Source: Ferruginibacter sp. (GTDB lineage Bacteria > Bacteroidota > Bacteroidia > Chitinophagales > Chitinophagaceae). Taken from it: 44,245 bases of DNA. The DNA is taken from contig JAHBTP010000005.1 of the NCBI GenBank assembly GCA_019638485.1, positions 87,093-131,337 of the forward strand, read 5' to 3'. Shown in pieces: positions 34,636 through 43,270 of this stretch; the first letter of the stretch is position 1; every line of letters starts with the position of its first letter. A program made the translations under genes and the position numbers. Below the pieces are notes generated by a model. The model was not told where the DNA came from. It worked only from the letters and a program-made list of their open reading frames with translations, and did not search any database.

Positions 34636-36024
34636 TTAAAGTTTAATCTCTTGTTCATCCGTCCACCCTGCCCTGACCATTAACTTTTTAAATAATACAA
34701 TAGCTCTTTCCGGTTGTTTCTTCTCTAAATAATTTCCGGGATCCCAACTACCATTTTCATTTGTATCAAATAATAATCTTAACTCATACTCTCCGGGTAA
34801 AATCATTTTTCTTTCCCATACATTACCTAAAAGCGAATCAGAAAGAACAACTTCACCCGATTGAAAGAACTGCAATACCGGCTTTTTTGAAAAGTCAAGA
34901 TTAGCAAATCGTAATATTACATGGCCATACTCATCCGTAAGCTTGGTAGAAAAGTGAACGGTATCTGGTTGGATGGCATTTCCCAGGCTATCATAAATTT
35001 TCTCACCCGGTATTATAAGGCGATAATACATCCCCGGCTTCCATTGGCAGGCAAGCTCAACATCCTTCCGAGTGCTACTCCATGTAGGCTGAGGAAAATA
35101 CATTTCATTTAATGAATCCAACAATTGAAATCGTATGTCATTTGGGTTTTGCACCGGATTGGTAAAAGAAATGGTGAGTGGCTTTAGTAAATCAGCCTTG
35201 TCATTTTTAAGGTTAACGGAAAATGAAAAGGTATCTGTAGGTTTTTCTTTAGTAGGGGGCAACTTTATCTTTCTTTCTGCATAAGCATATAAAACATAAG
35301 CCGTAACAGAATCAGAAGCCGACATTACCGGAATATCATAAAATGCAAATAGCTCCGTTGGTGAATTATACGTCCTGCTACCATCTCCATCTTTGAGTGC
35401 ATACAAGAGAAACTTTCCTGAAGGAAGATTTTTGAAACTAAATGCTCCATTTCCATTTAGGCGCGTTATATACATAGGCATTTGTGTAAGCACGGCAGAA
35501 TCAACATCTCCTTTATATAACATCACTATTAATGTACTATCTACAGAATTATCTTCAGCAATACGTACCACCCCATTAATCCTAAACGAATCTATATTGA
35601 GGCCGGTTGAAAACACAAATTCGGGACTGTATAAAATATTACCTTCATTCACATCACGAATTGCGGTTCCAAAATCAAAACTATACGTTGTATTGGGTAG
35701 CAGCGAATCCTGTAACACAACAGAAATTGACTTTCCATTGTACCGGACTTTGGGAAACTTTTTTTGAAATGGCGATACAATCAACTGAGTATTTACATCT
35801 TTTAAATCTATATACTCATTAAAGGAAAAAGTGAATGAATTAGTAGTAACCGATGTTGTCATCAACTTAGGAGATGCAGCACGCAGTACCGGTGGCAATG
35901 TATCTTTTGCACCCCCGGAAATAGAGCCTATCTGTCCGCAACCACTAACGCCGGAAACAACAATATATCCGGCTATTAAAACAAACAGGCAACTTCTGCT
36001 TAAAATGTTTTTCTTCAATTTCAT
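34636..36024 (-). CDS. Lipoprotein with N-terminal Ig-like (Big_5/SbsA) domain
   Basis: 462 residues. Lipoprotein signal peptide with lipobox VSGC (Cys29). The mature N-terminus has SISGGAKDTLPPVLRAASP, the typical opening of the Bacteroidota Ig-like proteins in which a Big_5 (SbsA Ig-like) domain runs to about residue 140 (FSFNEYIDLKDVNTQLIVSP, FDFGTAIRDVNEGN). The rest is beta-rich, with a carboxypeptidase-regulatory-like segment at about 150-240 and, near the end, FDTNENGSWDPGNYLE. It is probably anchored to the outer or inner membrane. Function unknown. It starts one base after the helicase stop codon, so it is probably co-transcribed with it. Confidence 0.85.
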   Translation of the reverse strand: MKLKKNILSRSCLFVLIAGYIVVSGVSGCGQIGSISGGAKDTLPPVLRAASPKLMTTSVTTNSFTFSFNEYIDLKDVNTQLIVSPFQKKFPKVRYNGKSISVVLQDSLLPNTTYSFDFGTAIRDVNEGNILYSPEFVFSTGLNIDSFRINGVVRIAEDNSVDSTLIVMLYKGDVDSAVLTQMPMYITRLNGNGAFSFKNLPSGKFLLYALKDGDGSRTYNSPTELFAFYDIPVMSASDSVTAYVLYAYAERKIKLPPTKEKPTDTFSFSVNLKNDKADLLKPLTISFTNPVQNPNDIRFQLLDSLNEMYFPQPTWSSTRKDVELACQWKPGMYYRLIIPGEKIYDSLGNAIQPDTVHFSTKLTDEYGHVILRFANLDFSKKPVLQFFQSGEVVLSDSLLGNVWERKMILPGEYELRLLFDTNENGSWDPGNYLEKKQPERAIVLFKKLMVRAGWTDEQEIKL

Positions 36025-36025
36025 A

Positions 36026-39000
36026 TCAATCCGTTTCTTCCTCTCCCTGTGTAAAATATAAATTTGTTGCCAAGTTATAATCTTTTACAAAATTGCATGT
36101 ATCACAAAATTTATCTTCACATCCGGTATAAAAGTCATGTGCCATAATTTTTTCCCACACGGTTTTGATTTGTTGTTTAAGCGTCTCCATATCTGCGGGG
36201 GTAATCAGAATTTGTTCTTGATGATATTGATTGCTATCATCGGGTTCAACAAAATCAAATACACAACTTTCTACCTCCCAATTCTTTTCAGAATTATCTA
36301 CCAATAATTTATAAAAGACAGCTTGCCGCCAGTAGTCGCCTCCGTTAGGGTCTTTGCTGTCGGGCCCTTTAAGCTTTTTCATAGCATTCGCGTACTTACC
36401 TGTTTTATAATCGACAACATTCACTTTATTACCGTTAAACTCCAACTTATCCAATTTCCCTTTTAATAAGACATTATCAAACGTAACAGCTATATTTCGC
36501 TCAACAGAAACAATTTTTTCCCAAGTGTCCATATACTTATCATAATAACTTTTCAAAATTTCTTCGCCATATTCCAGCCGCCTTTTGAATGATTCTGTAG
36601 AGAAACATTCGCGTCGTTTTTCCATATCTAATTTAAATTCTGAAACGAGTACTTCTTTGGGTGGGAATTTTCTTTCCGGTGATTCAAGCATATATGAAAA
36701 CAGTTTTTGAAGGCTGTTATGCACCGCCGTACCAAAAGACATGGAATCGCTTTTTGCCGCAGGGATACGAAGAATATTATTATAATAAAAAGACAGTGGA
36801 CATCTTAAATAATTGTTGAGTGATGTTACACTTAACTTAAACTTCTCCAGTGCTCTGTTTACAAAGTCTTCTTCCATTTTTGCAACTTCCGGCACAAAAG
36901 GAATAAGCTGATTAAGCATAAAGGCACTCCTTTCTTCCTCCGGAATTTGTGGTTTTTCTTCCGGAATCGGCAGCATTGTGGTAATTTCTGATAATAATTT
37001 TGTTCGTTCTCTTTCCTTTAATTTATTATCATAACGTACGTACGACAAATAAAGATTTGTTTCCGCACGTGTTATAGCAACATAAAATAACCTGCGTGTA
37101 TCTTCTTCTTTATCTGCATTCGAAGTGTCTGTAAAAATAGTATCCGGCAAATTAAATGCGGAGGAACCTCCTTTACTCAACTCCCATTGATCTTTATTAA
37201 GCCCGGCAAAGAAAACATGCTCAAACTCGAGCCCTTTGCTACCATGTGCAGTAAGCAGGTTCACCGAACTTTCCGCGCCTGTAATTGTCGTTAATGGGAT
37301 TCTCACACCCTCCTTCTTCATCAAATCTATTAACTGAATAAAATCAGACAACTGCATAAATGGGTTACGGGCTGTTTCCTCTTTAATAAAATCAAAGAAC
37401 CCGGTCAGCAAGTGTAAGTCTCCAATTTTATCCGGCCCGTTCATCACCTGCTTTATCACACCTCCGTAAAAAAGCACCTCCTGTATCAACTCTTGAAAGG
37501 AAACATTCCCAACCTTTGCAATTAATGACTCCAACATATCATAAAATATGGGCAATGACTGATGTACATCAACCGGAAACATCGTTTCCTTTGCTTTCTG
37601 CGCTTTCTCAGAAAGTATAATTCGTATTGATTTGGGTAGCCCTTTACGATTAGCCGATTCAATAGAAATCTTGGCAATTTCAATCGACGGTATATTATAG
37701 AAATCAAGATGCATCATTTCAAAAAGATACCTATCACCACTAAACGGTTGAATGGTTTCTTCATTCAAATATTTTAAAATCAGCAGTACTTTTTTAATCA
37801 GGGTATGGGTGAGCAAATCCGGGCTATTCTTCAAATAAAAAGGAATATTTTTATTGGCGAGATATCCTGCAAGTTGCCGGCCAAATTCATTTTTTCTATA
37901 CAACACGGCTATATTTCCCGGAGCTACACCCGAATCCAAAAGTCTTTTTACTTCAAGCGTAATATGCATCATTTCTTCATGGGGGCTATCATATTCCCTT
38001 ACCTCAGGATACGCTGTTAGCTCCTTATAAGCATCTATTCCAACAACGAGGTCTTTTGATAATCCGGGGATATCATTAATTAACCGGTTGTTATTATTTT
38101 CAATTAATACTTTTGCACAATCTAAAATTGGCTGAGTGCTTCTGTAGTTTGTTGTAAGTACAATTGTTTTAAGAGAACTGTGGTATTTTTTTACAAAGGC
38201 AAGCATATTCTCTACACTTGCACCCTGAAAGCGAAAGATACTTTGGTCATCATCTCCTACAACAAAAACATTGGGTACATCCCAATAATTGATAAGCAGT
38301 TCCACAATTTTATTTTGCGTACCACTGGTATCCTGGTATTCATCTACTAAAATATATTGAAGCTTTTCCTGGTACGATAACAGTAATTCGGGGTGCGTTT
38401 CAAAAGCTTCGATTACCCAGTTAATCATATCCTCATAATCATACCTGCCCATTGCTGATATCTTCTTCTGATAGTTATCGAACTCATTTGCGGCGGCTCT
38501 CACCTTTTCCATTGCATCAACTTCTTTGGCAATATCCTTTACCTTAACATCGCCCTTCTTAAAATCCTTTCCATTTTTCTGATAAATAAAATTTTCTCTA
38601 TTGGGTAAATCCTTCAGGTATCTGTCAATCGCATCGCTAATTTGTTGTGCCGACCATCCCTCTTTTTTCATTGTTGAAAAAAGATTCTTTAATCTGTCAA
38701 ATTCATAATATTCATCTCCTCTGTATCTTTTCAGCGTGTGCCCTTTAGGAAATTCATCGATTAACTCTCTAATCAGTTTAATCTTTTCGATATCCGATAT
38801 TACATCCAGTTTATTCTTTTCAAACAGAGAGAGATTTTCTTGAATAACCTCATTACAAAAGGCATGAAAAGTAAAAATTTTCACATTGTGTGCCTCAGCA
38901 CCAATAAATTGAATTAATCTTTTACGCATTGCCACCACACCGGCATCTGTATAGGTAAGACACAAAATATTGTTGGGTTGTACATCTGTTTCTAACAGAA

Positions 39001-39163
39001 TCTTTCCCACTCTTGCTCCAAGTATTTGGGTTTTTCCGGTACCCGGGCCTGCTATCACCATAACTGGGCCATCAATAGCATCTACCGCTTCCTTTTGCTT
39101 TTCATTAAGATTATTATATACCTCTTTAAAATTTTGAAGAAGCTTTTCCTGAATATTTAGCAT
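36026..39163 (-). CDS. UvrD/PcrA-type helicase fused to a PD-(D/E)XK nuclease with Fe-S staple
   Basis: 1045 residues. Superfamily 1A helicase: Q motif LNEKQKEAV, Walker A GPGTGKT (39-45), Walker B VDEYQDTS, motif III VVGDDDQSIFRFQGA, motif IV region TTNYRSTQPIL, motif V region LTAHGSKGLEFEHVFF, motif VI FYVAITRAETNLYLSYVR. The C-terminal RecB/AddB-like nuclease domain has GKLDKLEF and VVDYKTGK (catalytic Asp and Lys). A single Cys (YLRCPLSFYYNN) and a terminal CEDKFCDTC cluster give the four Cys of an iron-sulphur staple, as in AddB/AdnA nucleases. Likely role: DNA end processing and recombinational repair. No partner nuclease gene is adjacent. The leaderless promoter box is at 39168-39175. 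Confidence 0.92.
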   Translation of the reverse strand: MLNIQEKLLQNFKEVYNNLNEKQKEAVDAIDGPVMVIAGPGTGKTQILGARVGKILLETDVQPNNILCLTYTDAGVVAMRKRLIQFIGAEAHNVKIFTFHAFCNEVIQENLSLFEKNKLDVISDIEKIKLIRELIDEFPKGHTLKRYRGDEYYEFDRLKNLFSTMKKEGWSAQQISDAIDRYLKDLPNRENFIYQKNGKDFKKGDVKVKDIAKEVDAMEKVRAAANEFDNYQKKISAMGRYDYEDMINWVIEAFETHPELLLSYQEKLQYILVDEYQDTSGTQNKIVELLINYWDVPNVFVVGDDDQSIFRFQGASVENMLAFVKKYHSSLKTIVLTTNYRSTQPILDCAKVLIENNNNRLINDIPGLSKDLVVGIDAYKELTAYPEVREYDSPHEEMMHITLEVKRLLDSGVAPGNIAVLYRKNEFGRQLAGYLANKNIPFYLKNSPDLLTHTLIKKVLLILKYLNEETIQPFSGDRYLFEMMHLDFYNIPSIEIAKISIESANRKGLPKSIRIILSEKAQKAKETMFPVDVHQSLPIFYDMLESLIAKVGNVSFQELIQEVLFYGGVIKQVMNGPDKIGDLHLLTGFFDFIKEETARNPFMQLSDFIQLIDLMKKEGVRIPLTTITGAESSVNLLTAHGSKGLEFEHVFFAGLNKDQWELSKGGSSAFNLPDTIFTDTSNADKEEDTRRLFYVAITRAETNLYLSYVRYDNKLKERERTKLLSEITTMLPIPEEKPQIPEEERSAFMLNQLIPFVPEVAKMEEDFVNRALEKFKLSVTSLNNYLRCPLSFYYNNILRIPAAKSDSMSFGTAVHNSLQKLFSYMLESPERKFPPKEVLVSEFKLDMEKRRECFSTESFKRRLEYGEEILKSYYDKYMDTWEKIVSVERNIAVTFDNVLLKGKLDKLEFNGNKVNVVDYKTGKYANAMKKLKGPDSKDPNGGDYWRQAVFYKLLVDNSEKNWEVESCVFDFVEPDDSNQYHQEQILITPADMETLKQQIKTVWEKIMAHDFYTGCEDKFCDTCNFVKDYNLATNLYFTQGEEETD

Positions 39164-39167
39164 ACAC

Positions 39168-39175
39168 CAAATTTA
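39168..39175 (-). promoter_or_regulatory. Bacteroidota -7 promoter box of the helicase gene (TAAATTTG)
   Basis: A perfect TAnnTTTG box ending four bases before the ATG at 39163, the same box-to-start distance as recR. It lies between the preceding terminator and the helicase start. Confidence 0.55.
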
Positions 39176-39189
39176 AGTTTATAACCGGG

Positions 39190-39223
39190 TAAAAAATAAA
39201 AAACACCCCTTGTTGGAGTGTTT
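39190..39223 (-). terminator. Rho-independent terminator after the TPR gene
   Basis: On the minus strand AAACACTCC pairs with GGGGTGTTT (one G-U; 39215-39223 with 39201-39209), loop AACAA, followed by TTTATTTTTT. It starts 19 bases after the stop of the TPR gene at 39242. Confidence 0.85.
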
Positions 39224-39241
39224 AAACGAACAAAGAAAAAT

Positions 39242-39898
39242 TTAACCGGGAAGTCTGGGAATATATTTTTCAATCTCTTTAATCTGTTGAACAATTTCAG
39301 GTGTGGTAGCTTTAAAGCTTTTTGCTTTTCTAAAATAATCTTTAGCTGCTCTAAACTCACGTTTATTCATCATTATTGAGCACAACTGCAAATACGCGGC
39401 TGCATTGTTTTCCTTATCCGGCAATCCTGCTCTAATAGCCTGCCTCACATAAGACTCGGCTTCTTTCATATTTCCTTTTTGCATAGCAATCATGCCCAAT
39501 TGCAATTTATTAGGGCCTTCTGCTTGTTTGGTTAGCTGTCCACCACCCAGTGAAATACTTTTCTTCATGTGCTTCTCTGCTGTTTCCAAATCTTTATCCA
39601 TCATAGCTAAATTGCCTTTAATGGTATAGTACACTGAGCGCACTGGTTTAATCAATAATCCGGGAAACTTAATCCCTTCTACAATTCGTTTAGCTTCCTC
39701 AAGATTTCCTTCTTCCATTGCTGATTGAATAAGGCGCATCGGTCCCAATAAAAAATACCCAATAATGGAAATAGCACCAATTAAATACAATATAAAGGCC
39801 GGCCAAAAGCCTGTTTGAATATTTATTAAAACCGCAGCAATTAAACACACAACGCCAATAATGAGTCGGTATTTAATATAAAAAAGTAAAACCTTCAT
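39242..39898 (-). CDS. Membrane-anchored TPR-repeat protein
   Basis: 218 residues from ATG 39898 (MKVLLFYIKYRLII); a TTG at 39919 lies inside the promoter box and is rejected. Two hydrophobic segments at about 10-30 and 36-55 (VVCLIAAVLINIQTG; FILYLIGAISIIGYFLL) place the rest in the cytoplasm or periplasm. The remainder holds TPR-like helix pairs: SAMEEGNLEEAKRIVEG, LAMMDKDLETAEKHMKKSI, MIAMQKGNMKEAESYVRQAI and SIMMNKREFRAAKDYFRKAK. Probably a scaffold protein; partner unknown. It is a single-gene unit with its own promoter box (39917-39924) and terminator. Confidence 0.85.
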   Translation of the reverse strand: MKVLLFYIKYRLIIGVVCLIAAVLINIQTGFWPAFILYLIGAISIIGYFLLGPMRLIQSAMEEGNLEEAKRIVEGIKFPGLLIKPVRSVYYTIKGNLAMMDKDLETAEKHMKKSISLGGGQLTKQAEGPNKLQLGMIAMQKGNMKEAESYVRQAIRAGLPDKENNAAAYLQLCSIMMNKREFRAAKDYFRKAKSFKATTPEIVQQIKEIEKYIPRLPG

Positions 39899-39916
39899 GT
39901 TTCCAAAATTAGTGTG

Positions 39917-39924
39917 CAAAGATA
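39917..39924 (-). promoter_or_regulatory. Bacteroidota -7 promoter box (TATCTTTG) of the TPR gene
   Basis: A perfect TAnnTTTG box 18 bases before the ATG at 39898, giving a leader of about 14 nt. The -33 element is not evident. Confidence 0.6.
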
Positions 39925-39973
39925 CAAATATGCAGCGAAGAAATTGGCCATTTCAGTGATGTAACAGCAATAA

Positions 39974-40000
39974 GAAAGGCTTCCGTTATGGAAGCCTTTC
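39974..40000 (-). terminator. Terminator hairpin after tsf
   Basis: A perfect 11-bp inverted repeat (39974-39984 with 39990-40000, loop GTTAT) lies 22 bases after the tsf stop codon. The T-run after it on the minus strand is short, so it may also work for the plus strand, where a T-rich stretch follows. Confidence 0.75.
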
Positions 40001-40022
40001 ATTTTCATTTTATACAATAATA

Positions 40023-40850
40023 TTATCCGATTGCTACACGTTTAAATGCTGTTACTTTTAATTCAGCATCTAAACTTTTTAAATAGTCAGCCACTGATTT
40101 GCTATTATCTTTCACGAAAGGTTGTGCCATCAGTGTATTTTCTTTAAAGAATTTATTCACTTTACCCAAAGCAATTTTCTCGGCCATCTCTGCAGGCTTT
40201 CCTTCAGCCTTAATTTGTTCGATAGCAATTTCTTTTTCACGTGCTACTGTTTCAGCAGGAACAGAAGATTCGTCCACTGCCAATGGATTCATAGCTGCAA
40301 TTTGCATAGCTACATCTTTTCCGGCTTCTGTACTTTCTTTGCTCATGCCTACCAACACGCCTATTCTGTTAGCTCCATGAATATAGGAGGCTACAAAAGG
40401 GGCTTCAATTCTTTCAAAGCGCGAGATTCCAATCTTTTCGCCAATGGCTGCAAGTTTATCATTAACAATATCTGCAACTTTTGCCCCATCTATAGTAACA
40501 TTGTTAAGTTCTTCCACAGACTTTACATTATTGATAACGGCTGCGTCAGCAATACTTTGAACAAAGGAAACAAAATCTACATTCTTACTTACAAAATCCG
40601 TTTCGCAGCTTACACAAATAACAAACCCTGTTTTATTATCAGCAGTTGTTTTTGCTAACACCACTCCTTCTTTTGCCTCCCGATCACTACGTTTAGCTGC
40701 AACTTTTTGTCCATGTTTGCGCAACCAATCAATAGCTGCTTCAAAATCACCGTTACTTTCTGTAAGCGCTTTACGGCAATCGAGCATTCCGGCTCCTGTT
40801 GCCTGACGTAATTTATTTATATCGGATGCTGTAATAGTTATAGTACTCAT
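40023..40850 (-). CDS. tsf: Elongation factor Ts
   Basis: 275 residues, normal for EF-Ts. UBA-like N-terminus with ASDINKLRQATGAGMLDCRKAL, followed by NGDFEAAIDWLRKHG, then the core signature VCVSCETDFVSKN. The C-terminal motif AAMNPLAVDESSVP and GKPAEMAEKIALGKVNKFF complete the family pattern. It exchanges GDP for GTP on EF-Tu. Last gene of the rplM-rpsI-rpsB-tsf series, 46 bases after rpsB, followed by a hairpin. Confidence 0.98.
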   Translation of the reverse strand: MSTITITASDINKLRQATGAGMLDCRKALTESNGDFEAAIDWLRKHGQKVAAKRSDREAKEGVVLAKTTADNKTGFVICVSCETDFVSKNVDFVSFVQSIADAAVINNVKSVEELNNVTIDGAKVADIVNDKLAAIGEKIGISRFERIEAPFVASYIHGANRIGVLVGMSKESTEAGKDVAMQIAAMNPLAVDESSVPAETVAREKEIAIEQIKAEGKPAEMAEKIALGKVNKFFKENTLMAQPFVKDNSKSVADYLKSLDAELKVTAFKRVAIG

Positions 40851-40896
40851 TGAATAAATTTTGAGTGTTAAAAAATAAATTTACCTGCTGGTGATA

Positions 40897-41787
40897 TTAT
40901 CTTCCACCTGCCGGTTTACGCCCTCCTTGCCCTGTGTTAGCCACACGACGCTTAGCTCCACCACCCGAGCGACCACCGCCACCGGAGCGTCTTCCGCGTT
41001 CTTCGCCGCCACCATCAACAGATGACTCAAAGCGTGCTGCACGAGATTCAGGTGTTTCTTCTGCATCACCTTGATCCATTTCTTCTTTATCAGCCTGACG
41101 CTCTTGTAATCCTTCTGCAATAGCAGCTGCTACATAATTAACTACAATGGCAATAGACTTGGTGGCATCGTCATTGGCAGGAATAACAAAATCAATTTTA
41201 TTAGGATCGCAATTTGTATCCACCATTCCAAAAGTAGTGATGTTTAATCGGCGAGCTTCTGCAAGGGCAATATGTTCATGGCCAATATCTACCATAAAAA
41301 TAGCAGCAGGAACACGGCTAATTTGACTTATACCACCCAATACCTTTTCCATTTTTTCTTTATCACGGGTAAGGGTTAGGCGTTCCTTCTTAGTAAGGTT
41401 TTCAGCGCTACCATCGCCCAGCATTTTTTCAATGCTTTGCATCTTTTTAACGCTTTTACGTACAGTATTAAAATTGGTAAGCATACCTCCCAGCCAACGC
41501 TCGGTAACAAAGGGCATATTCACACGCTTTGCAGCTTCCTGAACAATTTCTTTCGCTTGTTTTTTGGTAGCAACAAACATGATTTTTTTTCCGCTACGGG
41601 CAATAGCCTTTAATGCTGCAGCAGTTTCCTGCATACCCTCAACAGTTTTGTTGAGATCAATAATATGAATACCCTTCTTTTCTGCGAAAATATAGGGTAA
41701 CATTTTGGGATTCCATTTCTTCTTTAGGTGACCAAAATGTACTCCTGCTTCAAGAAGTTGCTGTTGTAAGGAAGTATTATTTTCCAT
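40897..41787 (-). CDS. rpsB: 30S ribosomal protein S2 with long Gly/Arg-rich C-terminal tail
   Basis: 296 residues. The core (about 1-228) is standard S2: LLEAGVHFGHLKKKWNPKM at the start, FVTERWLGGMLTNF, IFMVDIGHEHIALAEA, NCDPNKIDFVIPANDDATKSI. The remaining about 65 residues are first acidic (KEEMDQGDAEETPES) and then Gly/Arg-rich (GGGEERGRRSGGGGRSGGG, KRRVANTGQGGRKPAGGR), much longer than the E. coli protein. An RNA-binding or flexible role for the tail is inference. Starts 100 bases after the rpsI stop. Confidence 0.97.
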   Translation of the reverse strand: MENNTSLQQQLLEAGVHFGHLKKKWNPKMLPYIFAEKKGIHIIDLNKTVEGMQETAAALKAIARSGKKIMFVATKKQAKEIVQEAAKRVNMPFVTERWLGGMLTNFNTVRKSVKKMQSIEKMLGDGSAENLTKKERLTLTRDKEKMEKVLGGISQISRVPAAIFMVDIGHEHIALAEARRLNITTFGMVDTNCDPNKIDFVIPANDDATKSIAIVVNYVAAAIAEGLQERQADKEEMDQGDAEETPESRAARFESSVDGGGEERGRRSGGGGRSGGGAKRRVANTGQGGRKPAGGR

Positions 41788-41887
41788 TTTTTATTTTTAA
41801 TTAAGCTCCGGATTCGTTTGTGCTTTACCGGTAGCAGTATTATTAATACAAATTAAATAACCCAATATGCTGGTTTGTCGTTTTCCA

Positions 41888-42277
41888 TTAACGTTTAGAG
41901 AACTGATAGCTGCGACGTGCTTTTTTCTTACCCGGCTTTTTACGTTCTACCGAGCGGGCATCACGCTTAAGCAATCCGGCTGCCTTTAATGCAGGACGGT
42001 ACTCAGCATTCATTTCCAATAGAGCACGTGAAATACCTAACCGAGTGGCCTCTGCCTGTCCCTTAACACCACCACCTGTGGCGTTAATTACGATATCATA
42101 CTTATCCGTTGATTCGATAGACTTCAAAGGAGCCTCTACCTGATTTTGTAGATATACCAAAGGAAAGTAGGTCTTATAATCCTTTCCGTTAATGGTAATA
42201 TTTCCTGAGCCTTTAGAAATGAAAACACGTGTAACCGCTTCCTTTCTACGCCCAATTGCATTTTTTTGCTTTTCCAT
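41888..42277 (-). CDS. rpsI: 30S ribosomal protein S9
   Basis: 129 residues. NAIGRRKEAVTRVFI at the N-terminus, GGGVKGQAEATRLGISRALL in the core, and the basic C-terminal end KKPGKKKARRSYQFSKR, whose final Arg reaches the P-site tRNA in other bacteria. Follows rplM by 56 bases, the usual rplM-rpsI pairing. Confidence 0.98.
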   Translation of the reverse strand: MEKQKNAIGRRKEAVTRVFISKGSGNITINGKDYKTYFPLVYLQNQVEAPLKSIESTDKYDIVINATGGGVKGQAEATRLGISRALLEMNAEYRPALKAAGLLKRDARSVERKKPGKKKARRSYQFSKR

Positions 42278-42333
42278 GTATTGTTGTTTAGGCTTTAGAT
42301 AAGCGTTTATGCCTACCTGTTAGCGTATCTGTT

Positions 42334-42786
42334 TTATTTATTATTAAATGAAAGTTCAACCGGCTTCTGGGCTGTATGTGGATGTTCTGTACCAGCATAC
42401 ACAAAAAGTTTCTTATACATTTTGCGGCCAAGACGATTTTTAGGTAACATCCCCTTCACGGCTTTTTCAACCACCACTTCGGGGCGACGAGCCAACAACT
42501 TCGCGGCGGTTTCTCCCTTTAATCCTCCGGGATAACCACTAAAAGTCAGGTACTCTTTCTCTTCCATTTTATTACCGGTGAATTTTACCTTATCGGCATT
42601 AATAACAATCACGTAATCACCACAGTCAACATGTGGCGTGTAGTAGGCTTTGTTTTTGCCGCGTAAAACAGCAGCAATTTTTGCACACATACGACCTACG
42701 GTTTGATTAGCACCGTCAACAATAAACCACTGGCGTGTAACGGTAGCCTCGTTCGCATGCTTTGTTGTAAAATGTAATTTGCTCAT
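42334..42786 (-). CDS. rplM: 50S ribosomal protein L13
   Basis: 150 residues. [19 protein letters not shown] near the start, [40 protein letters not shown] and the ending [13 protein letters not shown] all match L13, one of the early assembly proteins of the large subunit. It is the first gene of the ribosomal series; the promoter box TACCTTTG is at 42864-42871, leaving a leader of about 74 nt with two hairpins. Confidence 0.98.
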   Translation of the reverse strand: MSKLHFTTKHANEATVTRQWFIVDGANQTVGRMCAKIAAVLRGKNKAYYTPHVDCGDYVIVINADKVKFTGNKMEEKEYLTFSGYPGGLKGETAAKLLARRPEVVVEKAVKGMLPKNRLGRKMYKKLFVYAGTEHPHTAQKPVELSFNNK

Positions 42787-42796
42787 AAATTTTCTT

Positions 42797-42860
42797 TTCC
42801 TGCTTTTGCAGTTGATTGAATAATCACCGATGCTATCCCACCGGCGCCGAATTAAACGGA
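42797..42860 (-). other. rplM 5' leader with two hairpins
   Basis: On the minus strand, CCGGTG pairs with CATCGG (42844-42839 with 42832-42827, loop GGATAG) and CTGC pairs with GCAG around AAAA (42811-42800) close to the start codon. Ribosomal-protein leaders often bind the protein they encode; this one is a candidate only. Confidence 0.35.
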
Positions 42861-42863
42861 GCG

Positions 42864-42871
42864 CAAAGGTA
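42864..42871 (-). promoter_or_regulatory. Bacteroidota -7 promoter box of rplM (TACCTTTG)
   Basis: A perfect TAnnTTTG box upstream of rplM. A TTTG lies 14 bases further upstream, shorter than the usual spacer. Transcription would begin near 42860. Confidence 0.6.
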
Positions 42872-43270
42872 AATCAATTCATGTTCAAAAAAGCAGAAAT
42901 ATTCATAGAATTTTTTATCGCACCTTTATAATTAATTGGTTTTCAGTAAAATTTTTGTTGAAAAAATTCAATTGGAGACTAAAAGCCCCAAAAAGAGGCA
43001 ATTTTCGAAAAAAAACAGCTAAGAACCATTGGGGCGTGCCCCACCGCATCGGTGGGTCGGGCTATTCGCTGCAAGTCCTCACTCGTACCTCGCTGTGGGC
43101 TTTCCGCTACTATCCCTCACGCACAGTGATTAAGCTTCTCCATTTATTCAATTTTTGCATTAACCAACAACGCCCCTTAAGGAGGCTATACATTATGGAT
43201 GATTTGTTTGATATATTGCCCGGGGACGCTACCCGCGTCCCCGATTCAAAGTTCGTTTTTTTAAAAACAT

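Noticed and set aside
40122..40658. Plus-strand frame of 178 codons rich in Cys and Phe
   Set aside because: Antisense to tsf, whose identity is certain; the composition is typical of shadow frames.
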